From positions 1,984,001 to 2,048,000 of the forward strand of contig CAWABB010000001.1 of the NCBI GenBank assembly GCA_963780165.1: a DNA stretch of 64,000 nt, in the 5' to 3' direction. Every line of letters starts with the position of its first letter. Within the stretch, counting starts at the first letter, position 1. The notes under the pieces are model-generated. The model did not search any database and was not told the DNA's origin. It saw only the letters and a list, made by a program, of their open reading frames with translations. The translations under genes were made by a program, and so were the position numbers. Source of the DNA: CAWABB01 sp963780165 (lineage in GTDB: Bacteria; Bacteroidota; Ignavibacteria; UBA10030; UBA6906). Positions 45,070 to 53,608 of the stretch are shown here, piece after piece.

Positions 45070-45623
45070 AGCTCACGCCACTGGACGTCAAGCGCCAGGA
45101 ATTCAAGCGGGTCATCCGCGGGTACGACATTGTCGAGGTCGACACCTTTATGGATATGATTGCCGTCGAGCTTGAGGAGGCCCTCCGCGCGCAGAAAGAG
45201 CTGCGTGAGCGGGCGACCGAGCTGGAAGTGCACCTCAAGGACTACCGGACGATCGAGAAGACCTTGCAGCAGACATTGCTCCAGGCACAGGAGACGACCG
45301 GGAAGACGTACGAGACGGCACGCAAAGAGGCGGAGCTGATTGCCCGCGAGGCGGAACAGAAAGCCGCCAGGATTGTTGAGCAAGCTCAGACGGACCTTGG
45401 CCGCCTGAAGAACGACATTGTCGGCCTGCAGGCCCGAAGGGAAGGGCTCGTGAACAGGCTTCGGGTCCTGCTGACTACCGAACTGGATGTGCTGAAAACT
45501 CTGGAAGCCACCGCAGCCGACGATTATTCTGGTGGCACGTCATTAGGGACGGGGAAAGACATCATCGAAATCGACAGCGTCCTCAGGAGCCTGGAGAATG
45601 AGCGCACTCCGGCCAATGATTGA
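45066..45623 (+). CDS. divIVA: DivIVA-domain coiled-coil protein
   Basis: 185 residues. The N-terminal MKLTPLDVKRQEFKRVIRGY with VEVDTFMDMIAVE is the DivIVA lipid-binding domain that senses curved membrane. Residues of about 30-135 are coiled coil (ERATELEVHLKDYRTIEKTL through REAEQKAARIVEQAQTDL), then a short tail. It is likely a polar or septal scaffold for growth or division proteins. The start overlaps the preceding stop (ATGA). The 3' end overlaps the purine nucleoside phosphorylase gene by 26 bases if the latter uses its first ATG. Confidence 0.92.
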   Translation: MKLTPLDVKRQEFKRVIRGYDIVEVDTFMDMIAVELEEALRAQKELRERATELEVHLKDYRTIEKTLQQTLLQAQETTGKTYETARKEAELIAREAEQKAARIVEQAQTDLGRLKNDIVGLQARREGLVNRLRVLLTTELDVLKTLEATAADDYSGGTSLGTGKDIIEIDSVLRSLENERTPAND

Positions 45624-46422
45624 TGAAGCGGTCCGGCACCTCCGGACCCGGACGGCGATGCAGCCGCCGATCGGCATCATTCTTGGCACCGGTCTTGGAG
45701 GGCTGGTGCGGGAGATCCGCGCGGAGGTCGTTGCCGAGTACGAGGACATTCCGTACTTCCCCGTTTCCACCGTCGAGTCGCACCACGGGAAGCTGATCTT
45801 CGGCACGCTGGCGGGGAAGCAGGTCGTCGTCATGCAGGGGCGCTTCCATTTCTATGAAGGGTATTCCCTGCACCAGGTGACGTTCCCGGTCAGGGTCATG
45901 AAGGCCCTCGGGGTGTCGACCCTGCTCATCTCGAACGCCGCCGGCGGGATGAATCCGCACTTCTCCCGCGGCGACCTGATGGTGATCACCGATCATATCA
46001 ACCTGCTCGGCGGGAATCCGCTGATCGGGCCGAACGATGAGAGCCTCGGTCCTCGCTTCCCGGATATGTCGGAGCCGTACGACAAGGGGCTCCAGAAGCT
46101 TGCGGAGGACGTGGCGCTCGACCTCAAGGTGCGCCTTCAGCGCGGCGTCTTTGTTGCAGTCCCGGGACCGAATCTGGAAACGAGGGCGGAGTACCGGTTT
46201 CTGCGGCTCATCGGAGCGGATGCGGTGGGGATGTCCACTGTTCCGGAAAACATCGTTGCGATCCACAGCGGGATGCGAGTGCTCGGGATGTCCATCATCA
46301 CCGACGAGTGCTTCCCCGACGCGCTGCAGCCGGCCAATGTCGATGAGATCATCGCGGTGGCGATGGCGGCGGAACCGACGCTCACCGCGATCATGAAGGG
46401 TGTTGTCGAGAGACTGAACTGA
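45598..46422 (+). CDS. Purine-nucleoside phosphorylase
   Basis: Trimeric-type PNP that splits purine nucleosides to base and ribose 1-phosphate. 274 residues. IGIILGTGLGGLVREI binds phosphate, followed by VESHHGKLIFG, MQGRFHFYEGYSLHQV and ISNAAGGMNPHF. VPGPNLETRAEYRFLR and GADAVGMSTVPENIVA are active-site segments, and ITDECFP carries the base-selecting region. A second ATG at 45616 is also possible and would give a more usual N-terminus. ileS follows 2 bases after the stop. Confidence 0.94.
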   Translation: MSALRPMIDEAVRHLRTRTAMQPPIGIILGTGLGGLVREIRAEVVAEYEDIPYFPVSTVESHHGKLIFGTLAGKQVVVMQGRFHFYEGYSLHQVTFPVRVMKALGVSTLLISNAAGGMNPHFSRGDLMVITDHINLLGGNPLIGPNDESLGPRFPDMSEPYDKGLQKLAEDVALDLKVRLQRGVFVAVPGPNLETRAEYRFLRLIGADAVGMSTVPENIVAIHSGMRVLGMSIITDECFPDALQPANVDEIIAVAMAAEPTLTAIMKGVVERLN

Positions 46423-46424
46423 GC

Positions 46425-49400
46425 ATGTTCAAGGAACTGACAGACAAGCTGGCGTATCCCAAGATGGAGGAAGAGATCCTCGCGTTCTGGAAGGAACGGG
46501 GGATCTTCGGCAAGAGTGTGAGCCAGCGGGAAGGCGCACCGCACTTCACGTTCTATGAGGGTCCTCCAACCGCAAACGGCCGTCCGGGCATTCATCACGT
46601 CATGAGCCGGACCGTGAAGGATCTGGTCTGTCGCTACAAGACGATGCGCGGATACCGAGTCGCAAGGAAGGCGGGATGGGACACGCACGGCCTCCCGGTC
46701 GAGATCGAGGTCGAGAAGCAGCTCGGGTTCAAGCGCAAAGAAGATATCGTGCGGTACGGCGTCGCGGAGTTCAACCGCACGTGCCGCGAATCGGTCTGGA
46801 AGTACAAGACCGACTGGGAGAAGATGACCGAGCGGATGGGCTACTGGGTGGACATGTCCCGGCCGTACGTGACGTTCGAGAACGAATACATCGAGTCGGT
46901 CTGGTGGTCGCTGAAACGCTTCTTCGACGCCGGGCTGATTTACAGGGGACACAAGATTCAACCGTACTGCCCGCGCTGCGAAACCCCGCTCTCCTCGCAC
47001 GAAGTCTCCCTCGGGTATGACGATGTCAAGGATCCCAGCGTGTACGTTCGCATGCGTCTCACGAGCAAGCCCGGAACTTCCTTCCTCGTCTGGACCACGA
47101 CGCCATGGACGCTCATTTCGAACGTCGCGCTCGCGGTCGCGCCCGACGTCGAGTACGTGACGGTGGAAACGAACGGCGAGCGGCTGATCCTCGCGGAGGC
47201 CAGACTGAGCGTGCTCGACGGCGAGTACACGATCGTGGACCGCCGCCGCGGGAAAGACCTTGTTGGACTGGAGTACGAGCGGCTGTTCTCGTACCATCCG
47301 GTGGCCGCCAGAGCGTTCTATGTTGTCGCCGGCGATTTCGTCACGACCGAGGATGGCACAGGCATCGTCCACATGGCCCCGGCCTACGGCGAGGACGACG
47401 CGCGCGTCGGACGCGAGATGGGGCTCCCGACGATCCACCCGGTCTCCAAGAGCGGGACATTTGGCCCGGAAGTGACCGATTTTGCGGGCAAGTTCGTGAA
47501 GGACGCCGACGCGGACATTATCCGCGTTTTGAAGGAGCGTCGGATTCTTTACCGGAAGGAAACGATCACCCACAGCTATCCGCACTGCTGGCGCTGCTCG
47601 ACGCCGCTGCTCTACTATGCGCGCGATTCTTGGTACATTGAGACCACGAAATATGCCCATCGGATGATCGAGCTGAACAGGCAGATCCGCTGGGTTCCGC
47701 CGGAGGTTGGCGAAGGCCGCTTCGGGAACTGGCTCGAGGAGAACAAGGACTGGGCGCTCTCTCGCGACCGGTTCTGGGGGACCCCGCTGCCGATCTGGGT
47801 CTGCGGCTCGTGCGGCGAGCGAAAATGTGTCGGAAGCATAGAAGACTTGCAGGCCGGCCAGAACGTCCAGGAGCCGCTCGACCTGCACAAGCCGTATGTG
47901 GACGCGGTGACGTTTACCTGCTCCTGCGGCGGCACGATGACGCGCACGCCCGAGCTGATCGACGTCTGGTACGATTCGGGGGCGATGCCGTTCGCCCAGG
48001 CACACTATCCGTTCGAGAGCAAGGAGCTGATCGAACGCGGGGGAGGCTATCCCGCGGACTTCATCTGCGAGGGGATCGACCAGACGCGCGGATGGTTCTA
48101 CTCTCTGCACGCGATCGGCTCGTTCCTCTTCGACAAGCCGGCCTACAATGCCGTTCTCGTGAACGATCTGATCCTGGATAAGGACGGTCAGAAGATGTCC
48201 AAATCGCGCGGCAACACGGTCGACCCGTTTGCCGTGCTTGCAACGTACGGAGCCGACACAACGCGCTGGTATCTCATCACGACGAGCCCCCCGTGGCGTC
48301 CGACGATGTTTGACGAAGAAGGCCTGGGCGAGGTGCAGCGGAAGTTCTTCGGAACGCTGGTGAACACCTACGCCTTCTTCGCGCTCTACGCCAACGTGGA
48401 CGGATTCCGGTACGATGGGCCGCCGGTGCCGCCGGCGCGGCGTCCGGAGATCGACCGCTGGATCCTCTCGGCGCTCCATTCCCTCATGGCGCGGTACACC
48501 GAGGCGATGGAATCGTACGACGTCACGCGCGCGGCGAGGATGATCAGTGACTTTACCATCGACCAGCTTTCCAACTGGTACGTCCGGCGCAACCGGAGGC
48601 GATTCTGGAAGAGCGAGTCGGGACCGGACAAGACGGCTGCCTACCAGACGCTGTACGAATGCCTGATGGCTGTCGCGAAGCTGATGGCGCCGTTCGCTCC
48701 CTTCCTGGCAGAGGAGCTGTACCGGAATCTCACCGACGGATCGTCGCGGAAAGAAGCGGAATCGGTGCACCTCGCGACACTCCCCGTCGCGGACACCGGC
48801 GCCGTCAACGCAGAGCTGGAGCGGCGGATGGAACGGGCCGAGCGCATCGTGATGCTTGTCCGCGCAATGCGTACGAAGTCGAACCTGAAAGTGCGCCAGC
48901 CGCTGCCGCGGATCATCCTCCCGATCGCCACCGAGGAGGAGCGGAACGACGTCCGGCAAGTCGAGGACATCATCCTCGATGAGGTGAACGTCAAGACGAT
49001 CGAATACGTGACTGATGATTCTGGCCTGGTCAAGAAGCGGGCGAAGCCGAATTTCAAAACTATCGGGCCAAAGTTCGGGAAGATCGCCCAGCAGGTGGCC
49101 GGGCGCGTAAAGGAGCTCACGGCGGACGACATCCGGGTTCTGGAGACGGACGGAACTCTCGCGGTGTCGCTGAACGGAAGCGCGGTGTCGCTGGGCCGGG
49201 AGGATGTCGAGATCGTCCGCGAGGACATCGAGGGCTGGCTCGTGGAGTCGGATGGCGGGCTGACGGTGGCGCTGGACACGCACCTGACCGAGGCTCTCGT
49301 GGCTGAAGGCAACGCCCGGGAATTCGTGAATCGCGTTCAGAACATGCGCAAAGACGCGCGGTTTCAGGTGACGGACAGGATCGGCATCCTCGTGTCCGGA

Positions 49401-49559
49401 CCTGCCGACCTGGTGAAATCGCTGACCGACCTGCGCGCGTACATCATGGCAGAAACGCTGGCGGAGGAGTTCGGCACGGGGGCCCCGAAGGGTGACCTGA
49501 CCTCCACAACGGATATCAACGGACAATCACTCTCCATCGGTATCGAACGCCGCCGCTGA
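46425..49559 (+). CDS. ileS: Isoleucyl-tRNA synthetase
   Basis: 1044-residue class I synthetase. The HIGH-like motif is GRPGIHHV after EGPPTANG, and the KMSKS motif is DGQKMSKSRGN. An editing CP1 domain lies between them (TTPWTLISNVALAVAPDVEY). The C-terminal third has the anticodon-binding domain and extra alpha/beta parts of the eukaryote-like IleS type, which in many bacteria confers mupirocin tolerance. The type assignment rests on length and C-terminal sequence such as KFGKIAQQVAGRVKEL. The next gene starts 33 bases after the stop. Confidence 0.97.
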   Translation: MFKELTDKLAYPKMEEEILAFWKERGIFGKSVSQREGAPHFTFYEGPPTANGRPGIHHVMSRTVKDLVCRYKTMRGYRVARKAGWDTHGLPVEIEVEKQLGFKRKEDIVRYGVAEFNRTCRESVWKYKTDWEKMTERMGYWVDMSRPYVTFENEYIESVWWSLKRFFDAGLIYRGHKIQPYCPRCETPLSSHEVSLGYDDVKDPSVYVRMRLTSKPGTSFLVWTTTPWTLISNVALAVAPDVEYVTVETNGERLILAEARLSVLDGEYTIVDRRRGKDLVGLEYERLFSYHPVAARAFYVVAGDFVTTEDGTGIVHMAPAYGEDDARVGREMGLPTIHPVSKSGTFGPEVTDFAGKFVKDADADIIRVLKERRILYRKETITHSYPHCWRCSTPLLYYARDSWYIETTKYAHRMIELNRQIRWVPPEVGEGRFGNWLEENKDWALSRDRFWGTPLPIWVCGSCGERKCVGSIEDLQAGQNVQEPLDLHKPYVDAVTFTCSCGGTMTRTPELIDVWYDSGAMPFAQAHYPFESKELIERGGGYPADFICEGIDQTRGWFYSLHAIGSFLFDKPAYNAVLVNDLILDKDGQKMSKSRGNTVDPFAVLATYGADTTRWYLITTSPPWRPTMFDEEGLGEVQRKFFGTLVNTYAFFALYANVDGFRYDGPPVPPARRPEIDRWILSALHSLMARYTEAMESYDVTRAARMISDFTIDQLSNWYVRRNRRRFWKSESGPDKTAAYQTLYECLMAVAKLMAPFAPFLAEELYRNLTDGSSRKEAESVHLATLPVADTGAVNAELERRMERAERIVMLVRAMRTKSNLKVRQPLPRIILPIATEEERNDVRQVEDIILDEVNVKTIEYVTDDSGLVKKRAKPNFKTIGPKFGKIAQQVAGRVKELTADDIRVLETDGTLAVSLNGSAVSLGREDVEIVREDIEGWLVESDGGLTVALDTHLTEALVAEGNAREFVNRVQNMRKDARFQVTDRIGILVSGPADLVKSLTDLRAYIMAETLAEEFGTGAPKGDLTSTTDINGQSLSIGIERRR

Positions 49560-49592
49560 TGCGGCGGGCAGACACAAGTGAAAGGCATAGGG

Positions 49593-50183
49593 ATGGCAAA
49601 GAAACCAGTAAAACCGGCTCCGAAGAAGACGGCCAAGAAAAAAGCCGCGCCGGTTGCCGCGACACGCGCGAAAAAGGTGGTCCCGAAGAAACCCGCCCCC
49701 GAACCGGTGAAGGTCGCCCCGAAGCCCGTGGCGCTCACCAAGAAGGAGGAGGCACTGCTCGGGCCCCGGATATGGACCAAGGAACAGCTCGCCCGGTTCA
49801 GGGAGATGATCCTGACGAAACGCAAAGAGACGCTGGAGGAGCTGGACACGCTCAAGGAAAGCATGATGGACGTCCAGACCGGCGAGTACATCAGCGAAAG
49901 CTCGAACTACTCGCTGCACATGGAGCAGGGGACCGATGCCATGGAGCGCGAGAAGACGTTTCTCTTCGCCTCCCGCGGGAGCAAGTTCATCATCCAGCTG
50001 GACGATGCACTCGCACGGATCGAGAGCGGCACGTTCGGTCAGTGCAAGACGTGCGGGTTGCTCATCCCGAAAGAGCGCCTGGAAGCCGTCCTGACGGCGC
50101 AGACGTGCGCCGAGTACAAGAACACCAACCAGCCGTGCGAACGGGGCCGCATCTGGCTGGCGTACAAGAAGCAGGCGAAGTAG
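49593..50183 (+). CDS. DksA/TraR-type zinc-finger protein with Lys/Pro/Ala-rich N-terminus
   Basis: 196 residues. Residues 1-50 are histone-H1-like low complexity (KKPVKPAPKKTAKKKAAPVA). Residues of about 65-150 form the DksA coiled coil. Residues of about 150-190 form the zinc region GTFGQCKTCGLLIPKERLEA, followed by QTCAEYKNTNQPC: the first CxxC is intact, but the usual second CxxC is spread to C-x9-C. DksA-like proteins bind the RNA polymerase secondary channel. The ATG at 49593 has GAAAGG seven bases before it; a GTG at 49578 is an alternative. It sits between ileS and lspA, a frequent neighbourhood for such proteins. Confidence 0.87.
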   Translation: MAKKPVKPAPKKTAKKKAAPVAATRAKKVVPKKPAPEPVKVAPKPVALTKKEEALLGPRIWTKEQLARFREMILTKRKETLEELDTLKESMMDVQTGEYISESSNYSLHMEQGTDAMEREKTFLFASRGSKFIIQLDDALARIESGTFGQCKTCGLLIPKERLEAVLTAQTCAEYKNTNQPCERGRIWLAYKKQAK

Positions 50184-50189
50184 CGCGCG

Positions 50190-50822
50190 ATGCGGGTGCT
50201 CATTATCTCCGCACTCATCGTCTGTGCCGACCAGGTCAGCAAGCTGGCCGTCAAGGGGGTCAGCATCCCGTGGCTTGGCATTGAGTGGAAGGGGATGACG
50301 TACGGCCAGAGCATTCCCGTGCTGGGAGATTTCTTCCGGCTGACGTACATCGAGAACCCGGGAATGGCCTTCGGGATCGACGTCGGCGGGAAGGTGTTCT
50401 TTTCCATTCTCTCCATCGCCGCCAGCATTGCGATCATCGCGTACATGATGCGCGTGCGTCGTGCCCCGCTCGGATTCCGCGTAGCGCTCTCGATGATCCT
50501 CGGCGGAGCTGTTGGAAACCTCATCGACCGCGTCCTGTACGGCGCGCTCTATGGCGAGGCCCCGCTCTTCGAGGGGAAAGTCGTCGATTTCTTCGACGTG
50601 GATTTCTTCAATATCTCCATCGGCAGCTACCATCTCACGCGCTGGCCGGTCTTCAACATCGCCGACGCATCCGTGACGATCGGCGTCCTCCTCCTGTTGT
50701 TCTTCCACCGGGCGATCGAACACAAGCCCGATCAGCACGCGGTCAACACCGCAACGGCGGACGCCAGCGTCGCATCAGCGCCGTCGTCGACTTCCTCCTC
50801 CGGATCCGCTGCGGGCGGTTAA
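50190..50822 (+). CDS. lspA: Lipoprotein signal peptidase (signal peptidase II)
   Basis: Inner-membrane aspartyl protease that removes lipoprotein signal peptides. 210 residues with four TM helices. Catalytic Asps are in GGAVGNLIDRVLYG and VFNIADASVTIGVLL, with YIENPGMAFG before them. The loop between the catalytic Asps (EAPLFEGKVVDFFDVDFFNI) is longer than in E. coli. An Ala/Ser-rich tail of about 30 residues (VASAPSSTSSSGSAAGG) is unusual. It begins 6 bases after the DksA-like gene. The lipoproteins in this window are its likely substrates. Confidence 0.95.
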   Translation: MRVLIISALIVCADQVSKLAVKGVSIPWLGIEWKGMTYGQSIPVLGDFFRLTYIENPGMAFGIDVGGKVFFSILSIAASIAIIAYMMRVRRAPLGFRVALSMILGGAVGNLIDRVLYGALYGEAPLFEGKVVDFFDVDFFNISIGSYHLTRWPVFNIADASVTIGVLLLLFFHRAIEHKPDQHAVNTATADASVASAPSSTSSSGSAAGG

Positions 50823-50842
50823 GGCGCCGCCCGGGATCACCC

Positions 50843-51811
50843 ATGCACAACGAGGTTGAACTCACAGCAGCGCCCGGGCAGAAGCGGGTGCGGCTCGACG
50901 TTTTCCTCGCCCATCACGTGGAAAACGCGACCAGAAGCAAGGTGCAACGCGCCATCGAGGCCGGGTCTGTGCTCGTGAACGGCGGGCCCGTGCGGGCAAG
51001 CTACCAGGTCCGCCCGGGCGACATCATTCGTGTCACGCTCCCCGCGCCTCCGCCTCAGGAAGCGTTGCCGGAAGCGATACCGCTCGAGATTGTGTACGAA
51101 GACGAACGGCTGCTCGTCGTGAACAAGCCTGCCGGCATGGTAACACATCCGGCGCACGGCAACTACACCGGCACGCTCGTCAACGCGCTGCTCCATCACT
51201 GTGGCGACCTCTCCGGGATCAACGACCCGGTACGCCCGGGCATTGTGCACAGGCTCGACAAGGACACCTCGGGGCTTCTCGTGGTGGCAAAGGACAACGC
51301 GGCGCATGCGCATCTGGGACGGCAGTTTGCCCGACGAGCGACGACGCGGGAGTACTGGGCCGTCGTCTGGGGGAAACTCAAAGGGCAGAGTGGAGTTGTG
51401 GAGGCCGACCTCGGCCGCAGCAAGAGCGACCGGAAGAAGATGGCGGTGGTGGAGCACGGGAAGCCGGCTGCCACGGAGTATCTGGTAGAGGAGCGTTTTC
51501 CGTATCTGACGCTGGTCCGGCTCCACCTCAGGACCGGCAGGACGCACCAGATCAGAGTTCACCTCGCCCATATCCATCACCCCGTGTTCGGGGACCCCAC
51601 CTATCACGGCCGCAGGATCCACGACGGCCCGAACACTCCGCGCCAGCGGGCAGAGGTCCAGGCCATGCTGGATGTGATGCCCCGGCAGGCTCTTCATGCC
51701 AGGACGCTGGGTTTCGTGCATCCGGCGACCGGCCGGCCTATCGAGTTCAATTCTCCGCTTCCCGCCGATTTTGAGGCGCTTCTCGCCCTCGCCCGTCGCA
51801 GTCCCCGATGA
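50843..51811 (+). CDS. rluD: RluD-family 23S rRNA pseudouridine synthase
   Basis: 322 residues. An S4 RNA-binding domain (about 15-75: RLDVFLAHHVENATRSKVQR) is followed by the RluA-type catalytic domain: the catalytic Asp is in GIVHRLDKDTSGLLVVAK, and LRTGRTHQIRVHLAHIHHPV with GDPTYHG are conserved. RluD (1911/1915/1917) is the likeliest identity from length and S4 domain, but RluC-like use is not excluded. The ATG at 50843 starts just before the S4 domain. A terminator follows (51818-51837). Confidence 0.9.
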   Translation: MHNEVELTAAPGQKRVRLDVFLAHHVENATRSKVQRAIEAGSVLVNGGPVRASYQVRPGDIIRVTLPAPPPQEALPEAIPLEIVYEDERLLVVNKPAGMVTHPAHGNYTGTLVNALLHHCGDLSGINDPVRPGIVHRLDKDTSGLLVVAKDNAAHAHLGRQFARRATTREYWAVVWGKLKGQSGVVEADLGRSKSDRKKMAVVEHGKPAATEYLVEERFPYLTLVRLHLRTGRTHQIRVHLAHIHHPVFGDPTYHGRRIHDGPNTPRQRAEVQAMLDVMPRQALHARTLGFVHPATGRPIEFNSPLPADFEALLALARRSPR

Positions 51812-51817
51812 CCCTGC

Positions 51818-51837
51818 ATCGCCTGCGGGCGATTTTT
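51818..51837 (+). terminator. Intrinsic terminator of the yggS-rluD operon
   Basis: ATCGCC, TGCG loop, GGCGAT followed by a run of T (51833-51837), seven bases after the rluD stop. Confidence 0.75.
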
Positions 51838-51923
51838 CTCGTGACAGAATCGTGGGAGATGCATATATTGCGCCACGCGTCTTGCCGCGCAACATGTGAT
51901 ACACGGCAACTGTTGTCAGGCGG

Positions 51924-51953
51924 TTGCCAACTATACTATCCTTATTACCTATT
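51924..51953 (+). promoter_or_regulatory. Probable promoter of the DUF6588 gene
   Basis: TTG (51924-51926), 19 bases, TACCTATT (51946-51953). The spacer is one base shorter than in the other promoters here. The ATG at 51968 follows AGGAGG. Confidence 0.45.
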
Positions 51954-51967
51954 TGACAGGAGGCGTG

Positions 51968-52876
51968 ATGAGAACAGCTCGTCCACTCGCCGCGGCGCTG
52001 TGTGCTGTAGGCTTCCTTGTGCTCCTGCTCCCCTCGATGTCGGCCTCGCAGACTGCGGTTGAGTCAGCGCTCGCAGCGTACGGGGAGGAGAACGTGAAGG
52101 GATACATGCAGCCGTTCGCCGACCTGTTCGGTGCGAATCTGAATTCGGGGTACTACCGTACCGCGGCAGTCCCCGTGGCGGGGTTTCATTTCGAATTCGA
52201 CATCATCGCAATGGGTGCGATCGTGGGCGATGCAGAAAAGAAGTTTAACGCGACGACGCCAAGCGGCTTCACGCCGGCGACGTTTGAGTCTGCAACCATC
52301 TTCGGCGAGAAGGGGAACGAGGTGACCGATGTCCCGACCCAACTCTCGTACCGCGGCGCCGACGGCGTGTTCAACACCACGATGATGCCGATGGCGACTC
52401 CGCAGATCAAGGTGGGTTCCTTATACGGGACGGAGTTTCTCGGGCGGTTTGGCTATGTTCCGGCACTGGGGGACAACTTCGAGAGCACGACGCTCTGGGC
52501 GATCGGCGCACGGCACAATCTGAATCAGTGGTTCGGCACCCTGCCGCTGGATCTCTCGGCGGCCATCTATTATAGTAGCCTGTCGACGGGCGAGCTCATG
52601 AAGTTCAACGGCCTTATGGTCGGCGCCCAGGCGTCCAAGGAATTCGGAATCCTCACGGTGTACGGCGGACTGGGATATCAGTCGAGCACTCTCACGCTGA
52701 AGTATAATTCCACCGTCCCCTCTGCACCCGGAAATGTTGAGATCAAGCTTGATGGCAAGAACAACTTTGCGTTCACGGCGGGGGCCGGTCTGTCCTTCGG
52801 CGTCTTCAAGATTTTCGCCGACATCAACGTCGGCTCTGTGACGAACCTCTCCGGCGGCATCGGCTTTGGCGGATAA
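51968..52876 (+). CDS. DUF6588-like outer-membrane beta-barrel protein
   Basis: 302 residues. Signal peptide (residues 1-27, ending SMSAS-Q). The mature N-terminus ALAAYGEENVKGYMQPFADL with GANLNSGYYRTAAVP is the pattern of DUF6588 proteins of Bacteroidota. The rest is a small barrel with strands such as FHFEFDIIAMGAIVG and LTVYGGLGYQSSTLTL and a glycine-rich end (GGIGFGG). The function is unknown; it is probably an outer-membrane protein. GGAGG precedes the ATG. The next gene starts 37 bases later. Confidence 0.82.
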   Translation: MRTARPLAAALCAVGFLVLLLPSMSASQTAVESALAAYGEENVKGYMQPFADLFGANLNSGYYRTAAVPVAGFHFEFDIIAMGAIVGDAEKKFNATTPSGFTPATFESATIFGEKGNEVTDVPTQLSYRGADGVFNTTMMPMATPQIKVGSLYGTEFLGRFGYVPALGDNFESTTLWAIGARHNLNQWFGTLPLDLSAAIYYSSLSTGELMKFNGLMVGAQASKEFGILTVYGGLGYQSSTLTLKYNSTVPSAPGNVEIKLDGKNNFAFTAGAGLSFGVFKIFADINVGSVTNLSGGIGFGG

Positions 52877-52913
52877 CGAACTGGACAGCGTAGAACACAA
52901 AGGAGTGTAGCGC

Positions 52914-53474
52914 ATGAAAGCGAAGATCATACTTGGGCTTGTGGTCGTCGGACTGATGGCGAACGGCAGTTCGTGTCTGAACGACCCCTTCATTGTGCCA
53001 TTGAACGCCCCGCTAAAGCACTGTGAAGTCAGTAACCCCGGGCAAACATGGGGCGACGATCCTCCTACGACGGTCTATATCCTTGGTGAGATTCCCGATG
53101 ACTACCAGGATCTGGTCGTGGGAGCGAGACTCGTCGATGTCGTTGTCTATGCGACAAATGCAGCTCCAACCGACAGTGTCAATGGCGAGGCGGGCATCGT
53201 AACGCCAGCCGGGTATCAGCAGGTCGTTACATTCCGCGGCAACGGAAAGGATTTCTCACAGCGGCGATCGCTTCTACAGGACCAGTCTCCGCTCATTGCC
53301 GCAAATTCTGTCGGCGTTGACTCTCTCGAGGCCCTGATCAAGCGATTCATTGCGAATCCCGAGAACACCTTTGTGACGATCGACTCACGGGGCGTCGTGC
53401 TCCCGACCTCGACCGGGCATGAAGTCTGCGTTGAAATCCTCGTCCAGGTGGACGCCGAGGTGCCGTTCGATTAA
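52914..53474 (+). CDS. Exported protein of unknown function
   Basis: 186 residues. The hydrophobic N-terminus (AKIILGLVVVGLMANGSSC) ends in a marginal lipobox (GSSC), so it may be a lipoprotein. The rest is a compact beta-rich domain with LVVGARLVDVVVYATNAAP and FVTIDSRGVVLPTS, and two further cysteines (near residues 37 and 173). I recognise no family. An AAGGAG site precedes the ATG. Pairing with the DUF6588 barrel gene and the strong terminator after it suggest a two-gene transcript. Confidence 0.72.
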   Translation: MKAKIILGLVVVGLMANGSSCLNDPFIVPLNAPLKHCEVSNPGQTWGDDPPTTVYILGEIPDDYQDLVVGARLVDVVVYATNAAPTDSVNGEAGIVTPAGYQQVVTFRGNGKDFSQRRSLLQDQSPLIAANSVGVDSLEALIKRFIANPENTFVTIDSRGVVLPTSTGHEVCVEILVQVDAEVPFD

Positions 53475-53496
53475 CGGTCGGTTTCAGGCAGTTGTT

Positions 53497-53533
53497 CCGG
53501 CACGGCCCCCGATATCGGGGGCCGTGCCGGTTT
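53497..53533 (+). terminator. Strong terminator hairpin (34-base perfect palindrome)
   Basis: Perfect inverted repeat from 53497 to 53530, left arm beginning CCGGCACGGCCCCCG, followed by TTT. It lies 22 bases after the stop at 53474. Confidence 0.8.
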
Positions 53534-53571
53534 CGGACCCAGGCTGGGCCTTTTGCCGCCTGCGCGCAGCC

Positions 53572-53602
53572 TTGATTAGGCAGGCAGTGTTTCGTACCTT
53601 TT
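53572..53602 (+). promoter_or_regulatory. Promoter of rlmN placing +1 at or just before the ATG
   Basis: TTG (53572-53574), 20 bases, TACCTTTT (53595-53602) in the extended form CGTACCTTTT. The ATG at 53609 starts six bases after the box, leaving no space for a Shine-Dalgarno. Confidence 0.7.
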
Positions 53603-53608
53603 TTTTAC

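Noticed and set aside
46137..49526. 1129-codon open frame on the minus strand across ileS
   Set aside because: Complete antisense overlap with an unmistakable IleS; composition is Arg/His/Val-rich with no motif.
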